Source of the DNA: Nitrospira sp.
GTDB taxonomy: Bacteria > Nitrospirota > Nitrospiria > Nitrospirales > Nitrospiraceae
Length of the DNA stretch: 15,290 bases
NCBI GenBank assembly: GCA_015904055.1
Contig: JABMDE010000086.1
Span: forward strand, 4,945-20,234
Direction: 5' to 3'
The notes under the pieces are model-generated. The model searched no databases, was not told where the DNA came from, and saw only the letters and a program-made list of their open reading frames with translations. Both the position numbers and the translations under genes were made by a program. Positions 6,890 to 14,591 of this stretch are shown here, one piece after another (the first letter of the stretch is position 1; the number at the start of each line of letters is the position of its first letter).

Positions 6890-8317
6890 ATGATGTCGGC
6901 ACGCATTCTCATCGTTGATGACGATCCTGACATTCTGTTGGGTCTCAAGCAGCGGCTTGAATGGATGGGGCACCATACGCTTACTGCGGCAGATGGCGCT
7001 GCAGCCCTGACGGCGATTCAATATGACGCTCCTACTCTTGTGATCTTGGACCTTGAGTTGCCGCTTTACTCGGGCATTGAGGTCCTTGAACGTCTCAATG
7101 GCCTGGGAACGGCACCGGGTCAGCACGGGGCCGACGCGGCTGGCTGGAAAATGGATGCGCCGTTCCCTCCGATCATCGTGCTGACGGCATTTGGAACAAT
7201 CGGCCGAGCGGTTGAGGCGATGAAGCTCGGAGCGGTCGATTTTCTCACCAAGCCATTCGACCCCGATCATCTAGCGATGGTCATTCAGAAAGCGTTGGAA
7301 CGGGAGTCGCTCAAGCGTGAAATTGTCCATTTACGCTCGGACCTGGATGCACGGTATTCCACCGTCGTGGCCGAAAGTGCCAGCATGAAAGATGTTGTGA
7401 TCGCGGCGAAGCGCGCTGCAGCATCGAGCGCGATAGTGTTGCTTCAAGGGGAGACCGGGACCGGGAAAGAGTTGCTCGCCCGTTCGATACATCGGTGGAG
7501 TCCAAGAAAGCATCGGCCGTTCATGGTGGTTAATTGTGCGGCACTCCCGGAGAATCTGTTGGAGAATGAATTATTCGGACATGAACGGGGCGCCTATACT
7601 GGGGCCACTCATATGCAGGAGGGGAAGGTGGAGGCGGCGGACGGAGGAACGGTGTTTCTTGATGAGATCGGGGATATGCCGCTTCTGTTGCAGAGCCGGT
7701 TTCTGCGTTTGTTGCAGGATAAAGAATTTCAGCGTGTCGGCGGCACACGGTCCATTCGGGTTGATGTGCGATTTGTTGCGGCTACAAATAAGGATCTTGC
7801 TCAATGTGTGCAGAGGGGCACGTTCCGGCAGGATCTCTACTATCGGCTCAACGTACTCCCGATGGTCCTTCCGCCATTGCGCGAACGTCTTGACGATGTG
7901 CCGGATCTTGCCGCCTATATTCTTAAGCGAGAGGTTCTGGAGCATGGGGCGGAGGACAAACGATTGAGTGCGGAAGCCGTCATGACGCTCAGCCATTATC
8001 ACTGGCCCGGGAATATTCGCGAGCTGGAAAATATCCTCGCTCGAGCCGTGATTCTGTCAGATCAGGCTGAGATCCAGACCGTTCATCTTGGACTCCCTTC
8101 TCTCATGTCGTCCGCCAGTGGGAAGCAGACCTCGGAGGAGTCGATTCTGCCCTATCACGAGTCGATGGAGTCGCATAGCCGGTGGCTGATTACCGAGGCG
8201 CTTCGGCGAACCGGTTGGAACCAGACCAAAGCCGCCGCAATATTACAGCTGCAGCGCACCTATTTCACAAAGCTATTGAAGCAGAAGAACATTCCTCTCA
8301 AGTCACGGGCCGAGTAA
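6890..8317 (+). CDS. NtrC-family sigma-54-dependent response regulator (receiver-AAA+-Fis)
   Basis: A complete 475-residue activator. Receiver domain (about 4-130): D11/D12 pocket, phosphoacceptor D54 (VILDLELP), T99 (IVLTAFG), K121 (LTKPFD). AAA+ domain (about 160-395): Walker A GETGTGKE (187-194), sigma-54 contact loop GAYTGA (234-239, Tyr in place of the usual Phe), Walker B GGTVFLDEIGD (252-262), sensor I AATN, arginine-rich segment FRQDLYYRLN, PPLRER, and sensor II WPGNIREL (372-379). C-terminal Fis-type helix-turn-helix: GWNQTKAAAILQLQRTYF (442-459). The receiver has about 15 extra residues (GLGTAPGQHGADAAGWKMDA) between helix 3 and strand 4. Nothing essential is missing. It converges on the kinase gene at 8479-10242, 161 bp away, which is its most likely partner, though not in the usual same-strand pair. 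It is expected to activate sigma-54 promoters; targets are not visible here. Confidence 0.95.
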   Translation: MMSARILIVDDDPDILLGLKQRLEWMGHHTLTAADGAAALTAIQYDAPTLVILDLELPLYSGIEVLERLNGLGTAPGQHGADAAGWKMDAPFPPIIVLTAFGTIGRAVEAMKLGAVDFLTKPFDPDHLAMVIQKALERESLKREIVHLRSDLDARYSTVVAESASMKDVVIAAKRAAASSAIVLLQGETGTGKELLARSIHRWSPRKHRPFMVVNCAALPENLLENELFGHERGAYTGATHMQEGKVEAADGGTVFLDEIGDMPLLLQSRFLRLLQDKEFQRVGGTRSIRVDVRFVAATNKDLAQCVQRGTFRQDLYYRLNVLPMVLPPLRERLDDVPDLAAYILKREVLEHGAEDKRLSAEAVMTLSHYHWPGNIRELENILARAVILSDQAEIQTVHLGLPSLMSSASGKQTSEESILPYHESMESHSRWLITEALRRTGWNQTKAAAILQLQRTYFTKLLKQKNIPLKSRAE

Positions 8318-8338
8318 TGTATGGGGCAGGGTTTCCTC

Positions 8339-8354
8339 CCTCACCGGTGTGAGG
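8339..8354. terminator. Weak hairpin after the NtrC-type gene
   Basis: CCTCAC-CGGT-GTGAGG forms a perfect 6-bp stem with a 4-base loop, 21 bases after the regulator's stop, in the 161-bp gap between two convergent genes. There is no U-tract, so it is at best a weak or bidirectional termination signal. The rest of 8318-8478 shows nothing else I can name. Confidence 0.3.
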
Positions 8355-8478
8355 CGTCGGGAGATGCCGCTGCACTCACCCGCACTATTCAGGATTTTCC
8401 TGCTGCAATCGCCGATCCGTTGTTGGGACAAGCCTGCGGCCGGAGGACTCCCTCTCCCCTCAGACCTTCGACGTACTG

Positions 8479-10242
8479 TTATGAATACTGCGGGCTACTG
8501 GTTTTGTGAGAAAAGGCGATGGGAAGCTGGATATGGAAGCGGCTGCCTTGACCGACCAGACTCTCCACCCAGATTGTGCCGTGATGCAATTCGATGAGTT
8601 CTTTTGTGATGGCAAGGCCAAGCCCTGAACCGGGTAAGCGGGAGGTGAGGGCCGGGGACCGGTAGAACGGCAGAAACACCTTGGTGTGTTCTGCCGAGGC
8701 GATTCCGCATCCGGAGTCCTCGACAACGAGGGTGACCGTGTCGGGAGTATGCCGGCGCCCCTCAATGCGAATGTGGCCACCCTCCGGGGTGAATTTGATG
8801 GAGTTGTGAAGAAGGTTTGTGAGAATACGGCGGAGCTTTTCACGATCGGCAGTGATATGCGGGAAATCAGGAGCGAAGGCCACGGTGATAGACAGACGCT
8901 TCTCTGCGGAGAGCCATTCCAGCGAAAGCAGCACGTCATGGGCAAGATCCATGATGAGCACATCGTCCAGATGCATCTTGTCGTGGCCGGTCTGGAGGCG
9001 GGAGAGATCGAGCAAATCGTCGATCAATCTGCGGAGCCGTTCTACATTGGCCTGCACCCGGTTCAGGCTCTCGACTTGACCGGAACCCAGCGCGCCCGTC
9101 ACCCCGTCCAGCAAATTGCTGACATGGACCTTGATCGATGTCAGCGGAGTGCGAAGCTCGTGAGACGCGTTTGACACCAGCGCGGTTTTCACCCGATCGA
9201 GCTCTTGCAACCGGACGTTCGCGTGTTGCAGCTCACGAGTCCGTTCCGCCACCTTCGCTTCGAGGCTGCGAGCGGATTCAGCGATTTCAGCCTCGTGAGA
9301 CCGAAGCGAGGCGGTCATCTGGTTGAAGACATCGGCAAGCTCTCCGATCTCATCGGAAGTCTGTGGCACCACGGAATCAGACAGATTGCCGTCTTTGACA
9401 TGACGAGCTACTGTGATCAACTCATGCAGCGGCCCGGTCATGCGTCGAGCGATATACACCACAGCGCCGATGCCCATTGCGATAATTACACCGGTGGCGA
9501 TGATGCCCTGCAGGACAAGCTCGCGGATGAGGGTGTGTTGCTGTCGATCGGTTAACCCCATCTGTACGAGGCCGGCTAGCGGAACTGAACCATCAGAGGA
9601 TATCGCAGGGGTGGATAGATCCGGATCGGATAACAAGTCGAATGCAGGGTCGAATGCACGAGAGGGTCGGATGGATCTGACCGGAACCACGATGTCATAC
9701 AAGAGCGGGCGGTCGATTCCCAACAACACGGCGCCCCACCGCTGGATGGAGAACAAGACACTCGTTTCCGTGACCGGATGGCCGTCCACGATATGGATGG
9801 ATGACCGCATGATAGCGGGGACCGGTATGTGCCTGATCGCCTCCACTCGCTTTGCCTGGAGCAGTGGCAACCAGTCTTGTTCCATCCGGTCTCGAGACAA
9901 GTTTTTCCATGCGGGGGCCCCGATGGCGCCGATGACTTGATTGTCGTGCGAGGTCACGAACAGATAGGACATGTCATCCGGTATGAATACGCCAGTGATC
10001 AATTCCTGAATCCGCCGGGTGTCCTTCACCGCGATACTGTGTTGAGCAACAAGGGCTAAATGGGAAGCGAGCTGTTCCCCTTTCTGTAATAACGCAACGG
10101 TCGCGGAGTCGATTTGGCGCGTGATGAAATACCAGCTCAGCGCCGAGCAGGAGGCCACAAGCAGAATAGCGGTAAAGACAATAAGGCGAGACTGGAGGGT
10201 GTGCGTATGCCTGCGGAGCAGGGGAGAATGAGGCATCACCAT
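8479..10242 (-). CDS. Membrane sensor histidine kinase, third and more distant paralogue
   Basis: A 587-residue kinase with the same plan as the two cassette kinases. A first membrane helix lies at about 20-41 and ends in CSALSWYFIT, matching [10 protein letters not shown] in the others. It has a longer periplasmic region (about 42-240), a second helix (about 243-265), HAMP (RRMTGPLHELITVARHVKDG, about 266-315) and a coiled coil. HisKA has H361 in SHELRTP, and the ATPase domain has N box NLLHNSIKF (476-484), G1 DSGCGIA and G2 GSGLGLAI. It appears catalytically complete. Candidate starts are ATG 10242, GTG 10239 and ATG 10236 (MVMPHSP); none has a strong ribosome binding site. It lies 38 bp after the terminal stop of the broken sigma-54 activator on the same strand, so it may be co-transcribed with the right-hand cassette. 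It converges with the NtrC-type regulator, a plausible partner. The sensor region is clearly diverged from the other two, suggesting a different input. Confidence 0.93.
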   Translation of the reverse strand: MVMPHSPLLRRHTHTLQSRLIVFTAILLVASCSALSWYFITRQIDSATVALLQKGEQLASHLALVAQHSIAVKDTRRIQELITGVFIPDDMSYLFVTSHDNQVIGAIGAPAWKNLSRDRMEQDWLPLLQAKRVEAIRHIPVPAIMRSSIHIVDGHPVTETSVLFSIQRWGAVLLGIDRPLLYDIVVPVRSIRPSRAFDPAFDLLSDPDLSTPAISSDGSVPLAGLVQMGLTDRQQHTLIRELVLQGIIATGVIIAMGIGAVVYIARRMTGPLHELITVARHVKDGNLSDSVVPQTSDEIGELADVFNQMTASLRSHEAEIAESARSLEAKVAERTRELQHANVRLQELDRVKTALVSNASHELRTPLTSIKVHVSNLLDGVTGALGSGQVESLNRVQANVERLRRLIDDLLDLSRLQTGHDKMHLDDVLIMDLAHDVLLSLEWLSAEKRLSITVAFAPDFPHITADREKLRRILTNLLHNSIKFTPEGGHIRIEGRRHTPDTVTLVVEDSGCGIASAEHTKVFLPFYRSPALTSRLPGSGLGLAITKELIELHHGTIWVESLVGQGSRFHIQLPIAFSHKTSSPQYS

Positions 10243-10280
10243 AATATGCGAATCGGAGCTGCAGCGATCGGTATCCGTGG

Positions 10281-11925
10281 TTATTGGAGCAGCTCTTTCA
10301 GAATCGTCCGTTCCTGTTGCGCGACATCACCGGGCCCACCGATGAGGATGGTCGCGGTGCGAATCGTGGTCCCGTTGAAATTCCCGCTCTTGGAGCACAC
10401 GCAAGAGTTTCACCTGAACCGCAGGGGAGATGTCTCCGATTTCGTCAAGGAAGAGCGTCCCGCCTTCGGCAAGTTCAAACTTGCCTTTCTTTTGCGCGAC
10501 CGCGCCGGTAAACGAGCCTTTCTCGTGGCCGAACAACTCGCTCTCCAGGAGGGTTTCTGGAATGGCTCCGCAGTTGACCGCCACGAAGCGGCGGTCTTTG
10601 CGGCGGCTCAGCCGGTGGATCAATCGGGCGGCCAGTTCCTTGCCCGTTCCGGTTTCCCCCGTAATCAAGACGGTTGTGTCGGAAGGGGCGACGGTGTGAA
10701 TCAGGGAGAGCAGTTCTTGCAATGGTGCGCTCTTCCCGACGATGCCGCCGGGTTCTTGCTGTGCCGACAGTTCTTGCCTCAACAGGACATTTTCCTGGGC
10801 CAACTCTACGTTGCGGAGCAGCATGGTCAACGTATGACGGTGAGTGGTTTGCAAATTCTTTAGATGACCGAAGAGGAGCCCCGCAAAGGCCCGTCGATCA
10901 GGGATCGATGTCGTGCGTGCCCCGGTGGCAGGCTCGTTCTCATCGTGAGGTTTGGTATTCCAATGGAGCCGGTAGTGTGTATAGGGCGCATTGTAGATGG
11001 CGCCGGTTTTTACCACCGTGCTGAGAGGGCCTTGCATCAATACCCCGCCTCGTTCGATTTGTATGGCGGTGGAGGCCATTTGTTCTTCCGCAGCCTGTGT
11101 CTTGTGCCTGCGCGGGGAGGTGATGACTGTCCACAAAGGAAGTGTGCCGCCGGCATCCGGTTTCACGATGATTTGTTCTTCTGGCGGCTCCACACGTGCG
11201 TGCGGATCCTGCTTGATGGGGGTTGCGACCTCTGCCAACGATATGGTTCGCCCGGTGAGTACCGCTTTGCCGGTCGACCGGCGGATGACGGTAATCCGGT
11301 CTCCCTTCACCGTGATGCTGTGAGCGTCACCAAACTCATTGACGAGAGTCTCGAGCCGGAGTTGTGAGTACAGTTCTTCGCAGGTCACGGTGTTGATGGA
11401 TGGATCAAGTTTGGCAATGCCCTCAAAATTCCCTAGCACGAGGCGCAGATTCCCAAACACGGGCTCGACAGGCGGCACATACCTGGACAAGATGTGCAGC
11501 ATGTGAGATTCGCCGGGGCATGTGAAGGATTGAAGTTGCAGGTAATTCGTATAGGCTGATGCCCAGTTGCCGATCGGACGGAAGACAGATTCGACGTCAT
11601 TAAGAAGGAGGACAATGGTTTCGAGAAATGTCGGGGTTCCGGTCTTGGCCTGTTCATAGTAGGCCAGCGCCGCGTGGTAGGTGAAGTCTTTATCGCCGGA
11701 GGCCAGTTCACAGGCCTTAATCAATTCACGAAAGACGGGGAGCGGGATCCAGTTGCTCGGATCGGAGAGGAAGGTCTTGGCATCGCCGATTTCCTGAAGC
11801 GATTCGGCAGGTTCCATGACCCGCAGGAAATCAATCGCTGAGGCTTGGCCCGGATAGTGGGTCTCAAGATGGCGGATGAGCATTCCGCTTTGCAGGCAGG
11901 TGATCCACGGACGGAGCGTCGGCAT
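10281..11925 (-). pseudogene. Sigma-54-dependent activator, right copy: truncated and frameshifted
   Basis: From ATG 11925 (GAGG at 11937-11934) an open frame of 532 codons ends at 10327. The N-terminal region (1-345) matches the left copy almost residue for residue and has no receiver domain; a coiled-coil linker follows (about 350-392). The AAA+ domain then begins normally: Walker A GETGTGKE (423-430), sigma-54 loop GSFTGA (470-475), Walker [12 protein letters not shown] (488-498), then [12 protein letters not shown] (507-518). At that point family members read VGGT; here the frame shifts and ends after 14 unrelated residues ([14 protein letters not shown]). The next frame carries the expected GTTIRT, but then jumps to [20 protein letters not shown] and a TAA at 10281. 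Sensor I, arginine finger, sensor II and the DNA-binding domain are all absent. ATP hydrolysis and DNA binding should be lost. It could persist as a truncated sensor or dominant-negative subunit, but decay is simpler. Confidence 0.82.
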
Positions 11926-11993
11926 AACGCAATCCTCAATCGATCAATCGGGTCAGCCTGCCGGTTCATAGCATAGCTTTCTCAAGAAGCCAA

Positions 11994-13607
11994 CTATGGC
12001 CGAGCGATGGGTACGGCAAATGAGAAGCAGCTGCCTTTGCCGAGGACACTTTCGACCCGAATCGTTCCGCTGTGCAGCTCAACCAAATTTTTGGCGATCG
12101 CCAGACCTAGTCCAGCGCCTCGCGCTTCGACGGGAGCCGACTCACTCCAATAAAACTTGTCGAAGATCTTGTCCAACTCATGGGGAGGAATCCCGCTTCC
12201 GCTATCAATCACGCATAGTTCGACGGCGTCGCCGCGCACCTGGGCTTCGATGCGAATGGCTCCCCCATGAGGGGTAAATTTGATCGCGTTATGGATCAGA
12301 TTGATCAAGATCCGGCTGAGTTTGTCGGCGTCTCCCTTAACCATCGGCAGAGTAGGATGAGGACTTGTGCAAAGGGTAATAGATTTCTCACGGGCTGCTG
12401 CATGATAGCTCTCGGCGATTTCTTCGGCCATTTCCAGCAACGGAACCGGGGCGAGATTCAGTTCCATCCGACCCGCCTCGATTTTGGAGAGATCCAAGAG
12501 CTCATTGATCATCCGTGTCAATCGATCGATGTTATGTTTGACCCGTTCTAGCGAGCGCGATTGTTTTTCGGTCAGCGCGCCGGCGAGGCCGTCTAACAGG
12601 TTTTCCACATAGCCTTTGATCGACGTCATAGGCGTCCGCAACTCGTGCGACACCACGGACACAAACGCTGATTTGAGACGATCCAACTCTTTCAATTTGT
12701 CGTTGGCGGTTTGCAGTTCGCTGGTCCTCTGTTGGACTCGCTGTTCCAGTGTCCGGTTGAGTTGTTCGAGCTCCCGATACGCTTGCGTTACCGCGCGATC
12801 CCGATCTTTGAGCGATTCGGTCATCTGGCGGAAGACCATCGTCAATTGGCCTACCTCGTCATGTGTCGTCGGCGAAACCGATGCCGTCAGATCGCCGCCG
12901 GCCACCTGCTCGGCCGTGATCCGGCGCGTCAATAGCACCGTCGCCAGGATACCGCTGACGATGACGGCGATCGTGATGAGGACGACGTTGCCGACGATTC
13001 GGCTCAGGGACTGACTCATCGTTTCCCCGGTCAAGCCGATCCGGACGGCGCCGTAGAGCCGGGCGGGCGATTCGGGCTGCGGATCTTCCGTTTCCAACGA
13101 CAGCAGGGAAAATGGAGCCTTGTTTTCGCTTCCGCGTCCGACCGGCACGGCGAAGTCGTAGACCAGCTCGCGCGTCCCGCTTCCCTCGGCGATGAACGGC
13201 GTGATGGCTGCCTCAGTTGAACCAGTTTCAGAGAGCGGTGTGGCAAGCGCCTGATCCGGATAGATCCCGCGCTTGCTCTTGGCGACCAACGGTTTGCCGT
13301 CGGGGCCGGTGAATACGACGTAGACGCTGTCTTCTACTTCCATGACCCCGTTGATCAGTTGTTCGAGCAGCACACGGTCTTTGGCGATGAGGCCATACCG
13401 GGCGTTGTAGGCCAAGCTTTTGACCATAATGCTGCCGGTGCCGATCAGCGAACGGGTCATGGAATCGGATTGTTGCGTAATAAAGTACCAGCTCAGACCG
13501 GAACAGACCGCAATAATGACCAGGCTAACGAAGAGAACGAACTTTGTTCTCAGGCTGATGAAAGTCGAGAGACGAACTGGTTCGCGGAGGTGTGTCAGGT
13601 CAGTCAC
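11994..13607 (-). CDS. Membrane sensor histidine kinase (right copy) with HAMP deletion
   Basis: This is a 537-residue close paralogue of the kinase at 1091-2743. Membrane helices, periplasmic sensor, coiled coil, HisKA (H321 in SHELRTP), N box [10 protein letters not shown]1 DSGSGIP, F box FDKFYW and G2 GAGLGLAI are all kept. Two changes stand out. Nine residues (TPLKSLVGV in the left copy) are missing from the first HAMP helix, so the sequence reads [13 protein letters not shown]; the loss is 27 bp in frame, at 12914/12915. A TAG also ends the protein four residues earlier, after IARP. The start is GTG at 13607, placed like the left copy's start with the same GGAGGAGGTG site inside the end of the binding-protein gene. 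The frame stays open upstream to 13799, but that part is antisense-frame overlap with the binding-protein gene. Without the HAMP helix and its conserved proline, signal transfer from the periplasm is probably altered or locked. Confidence 0.9.
   Translation of the reverse strand: MTDLTHLREPVRLSTFISLRTKFVLFVSLVIIAVCSGLSWYFITQQSDSMTRSLIGTGSIMVKSLAYNARYGLIAKDRVLLEQLINGVMEVEDSVYVVFTGPDGKPLVAKSKRGIYPDQALATPLSETGSTEAAITPFIAEGSGTRELVYDFAVPVGRGSENKAPFSLLSLETEDPQPESPARLYGAVRIGLTGETMSQSLSRIVGNVVLITIAVIVSGILATVLLTRRITAEQVAGGDLTASVSPTTHDEVGQLTMVFRQMTESLKDRDRAVTQAYRELEQLNRTLEQRVQQRTSELQTANDKLKELDRLKSAFVSVVSHELRTPMTSIKGYVENLLDGLAGALTEKQSRSLERVKHNIDRLTRMINELLDLSKIEAGRMELNLAPVPLLEMAEEIAESYHAAAREKSITLCTSPHPTLPMVKGDADKLSRILINLIHNAIKFTPHGGAIRIEAQVRGDAVELCVIDSGSGIPPHELDKIFDKFYWSESAPVEARGAGLGLAIAKNLVELHSGTIRVESVLGKGSCFSFAVPIARP
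12903..12926 (-). other. Site of 27-bp in-frame HAMP deletion
   Basis: At the junction 12914/12915 the right-copy kinase goes directly from ATC ACG (Ile-Thr) to GCC GAG CAG (Ala-Glu-Gln). The left copy has nine more codons (Thr-Pro-Leu-Lys-Ser-Leu-Val-Gly-Val) in between, at about 2026-2052. The loss is exactly in frame and nothing else in the surrounding alignment is gapped. Confidence 0.85.
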
Positions 13608-13609
13608 AA

Positions 13610-14581
13610 TCAGTACACCTCCTCCGCCAGGCTCAGGACGCTCGGCGGGATGGTGATCCCAAGATAGTCGGCGGTTCCCTGATTCAGCGCCATCCGGTGC
13701 TTTGGCAGAAACATTTTGGAGGAGGAGACCGATGTGCCGGCGAGGATCGACTGCGCCAGATGGGCCGCCCCTCGTCCGACATCGGCTGAATCGATCCAAA
13801 AACTCATCAACGCGCCTTTGCGCACAAATTCCGGATCGAACCCAATGACCGGTACATGCCGCTCAAATGCGGCGGACAACAAAAATGAGAAGGACTCTTC
13901 GGTCAAGACCGTGCTGTCTGAGGTCAGCCAGAGCGCGTCGACTTCAGAGAGGAGTTCCCGCAAGGCCGTAGGGACTTGTGCTTCGGTTCTCACCTGCCGG
14001 TCGATGAAGGTGATGCCGAGTTGCCGCGCCTGGTTCGTCGCGTCGCTGGAGAACGGAGGGGTTTTGTCGGGATCGTAGAGGTAGCCGATCCGTTTGAGAT
14101 TCGGCAGGATAGCGCGTAGCTGGCTGAGTTGCTGGCCGATCGGAATGGTGGAGGCTACGCCGGTGATGTTAGGGGCTTTGAGGTCATATTTCGCCGGATG
14201 CAAGACCATGCTGTAGATGATGGGAATGTCGAACAGTTCGAGCCGTGACGCGATCGCGGCCTTCGACCCCACCGCCAGCACGAGATCAGCACCCGACGCG
14301 CGTATTTTCCCGGCATATTTCCGCCCGGCCTCTGCATCGCCTTTCAGATCGTATTCGACGAATACGGTCTCGCTCGGCATGGAAGATTTGAAGCCGTTGA
14401 TCGCCTGATTGTAGGGGGCGATATTGGCCGATTTGAGAATGGCGACTTCATGGGCTTGGACGGGGAGAGGCGACCAGGCCGTATGGAACAGGGTAAGCAG
14501 GCAAACGGCAGCGCACTGAAGAAGTGTAGTGAATGGAGCAGGGACGCGGGATTGGCTGAGTGGATCAGGGATTTCCTGCAT
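13610..14581 (-). CDS. Orphan ABC-type periplasmic substrate-binding protein (right copy)
   Basis: A 323-residue secreted binding protein. From HEVAILKS onward it is nearly identical to the protein at 2746-3690, with scattered substitutions (for example PFSSDATNQARQLG against [14 protein letters not shown]). The signal peptide is unrelated: MQEIPDPLSQSRVPAPFTTL, then a hydrophobic run ending PLPVQA. The start at 14581 lies 10 bp after the TonB receptor stop, with AAGGGA about 8 bases upstream, so translation is probably coupled to the receptor gene. The end overlaps the ribosome binding site of the kinase. As in the left copy, there is no permease or ATPase beside it. The family (PF04392-like) binds small molecules in other bacteria, but the ligand here is unknown. 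A role in presenting an outer-membrane-imported ligand to the kinase is inferred from gene order conserved in both copies. Confidence 0.88.
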   Translation of the reverse strand: MQEIPDPLSQSRVPAPFTTLLQCAAVCLLTLFHTAWSPLPVQAHEVAILKSANIAPYNQAINGFKSSMPSETVFVEYDLKGDAEAGRKYAGKIRASGADLVLAVGSKAAIASRLELFDIPIIYSMVLHPAKYDLKAPNITGVASTIPIGQQLSQLRAILPNLKRIGYLYDPDKTPPFSSDATNQARQLGITFIDRQVRTEAQVPTALRELLSEVDALWLTSDSTVLTEESFSFLLSAAFERHVPVIGFDPEFVRKGALMSFWIDSADVGRGAAHLAQSILAGTSVSSSKMFLPKHRMALNQGTADYLGITIPPSVLSLAEEVY

Positions 14582-14591
14582 GGGACATCCC

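Larger units (their letters stand above)
10892..14455. repeat. Right copy of the duplicated cassette, segment 1
   Basis: This is the counterpart of 1-3591. Differences are mostly single-base substitutions, many at third codon positions, plus the 27-bp HAMP deletion. The amount of divergence indicates an old duplication under coding constraint rather than a recent or assembly-generated one. Confidence 0.9.

Noticed and set aside
6601..6918. Plus-strand open frame of 105 codons upstream of the NtrC-type gene
   Set aside because: Low-complexity Cys/Ser-rich translation, overlaps the true start and its ribosome binding site, no domain.
10114..10863. Plus-strand open frame of 249 codons
   Set aside because: It lies opposite the AAA+ domain of the sigma-54 activator and the start of the third kinase; no ribosome binding site and no recognisable family.
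13608..13799. 64-residue N-terminal extension of the right-hand kinase
   Set aside because: It overlaps the binding-protein gene in another frame, is absent from the left copy, and the conserved GTG with its Shine-Dalgarno site at 13607 explains the start.
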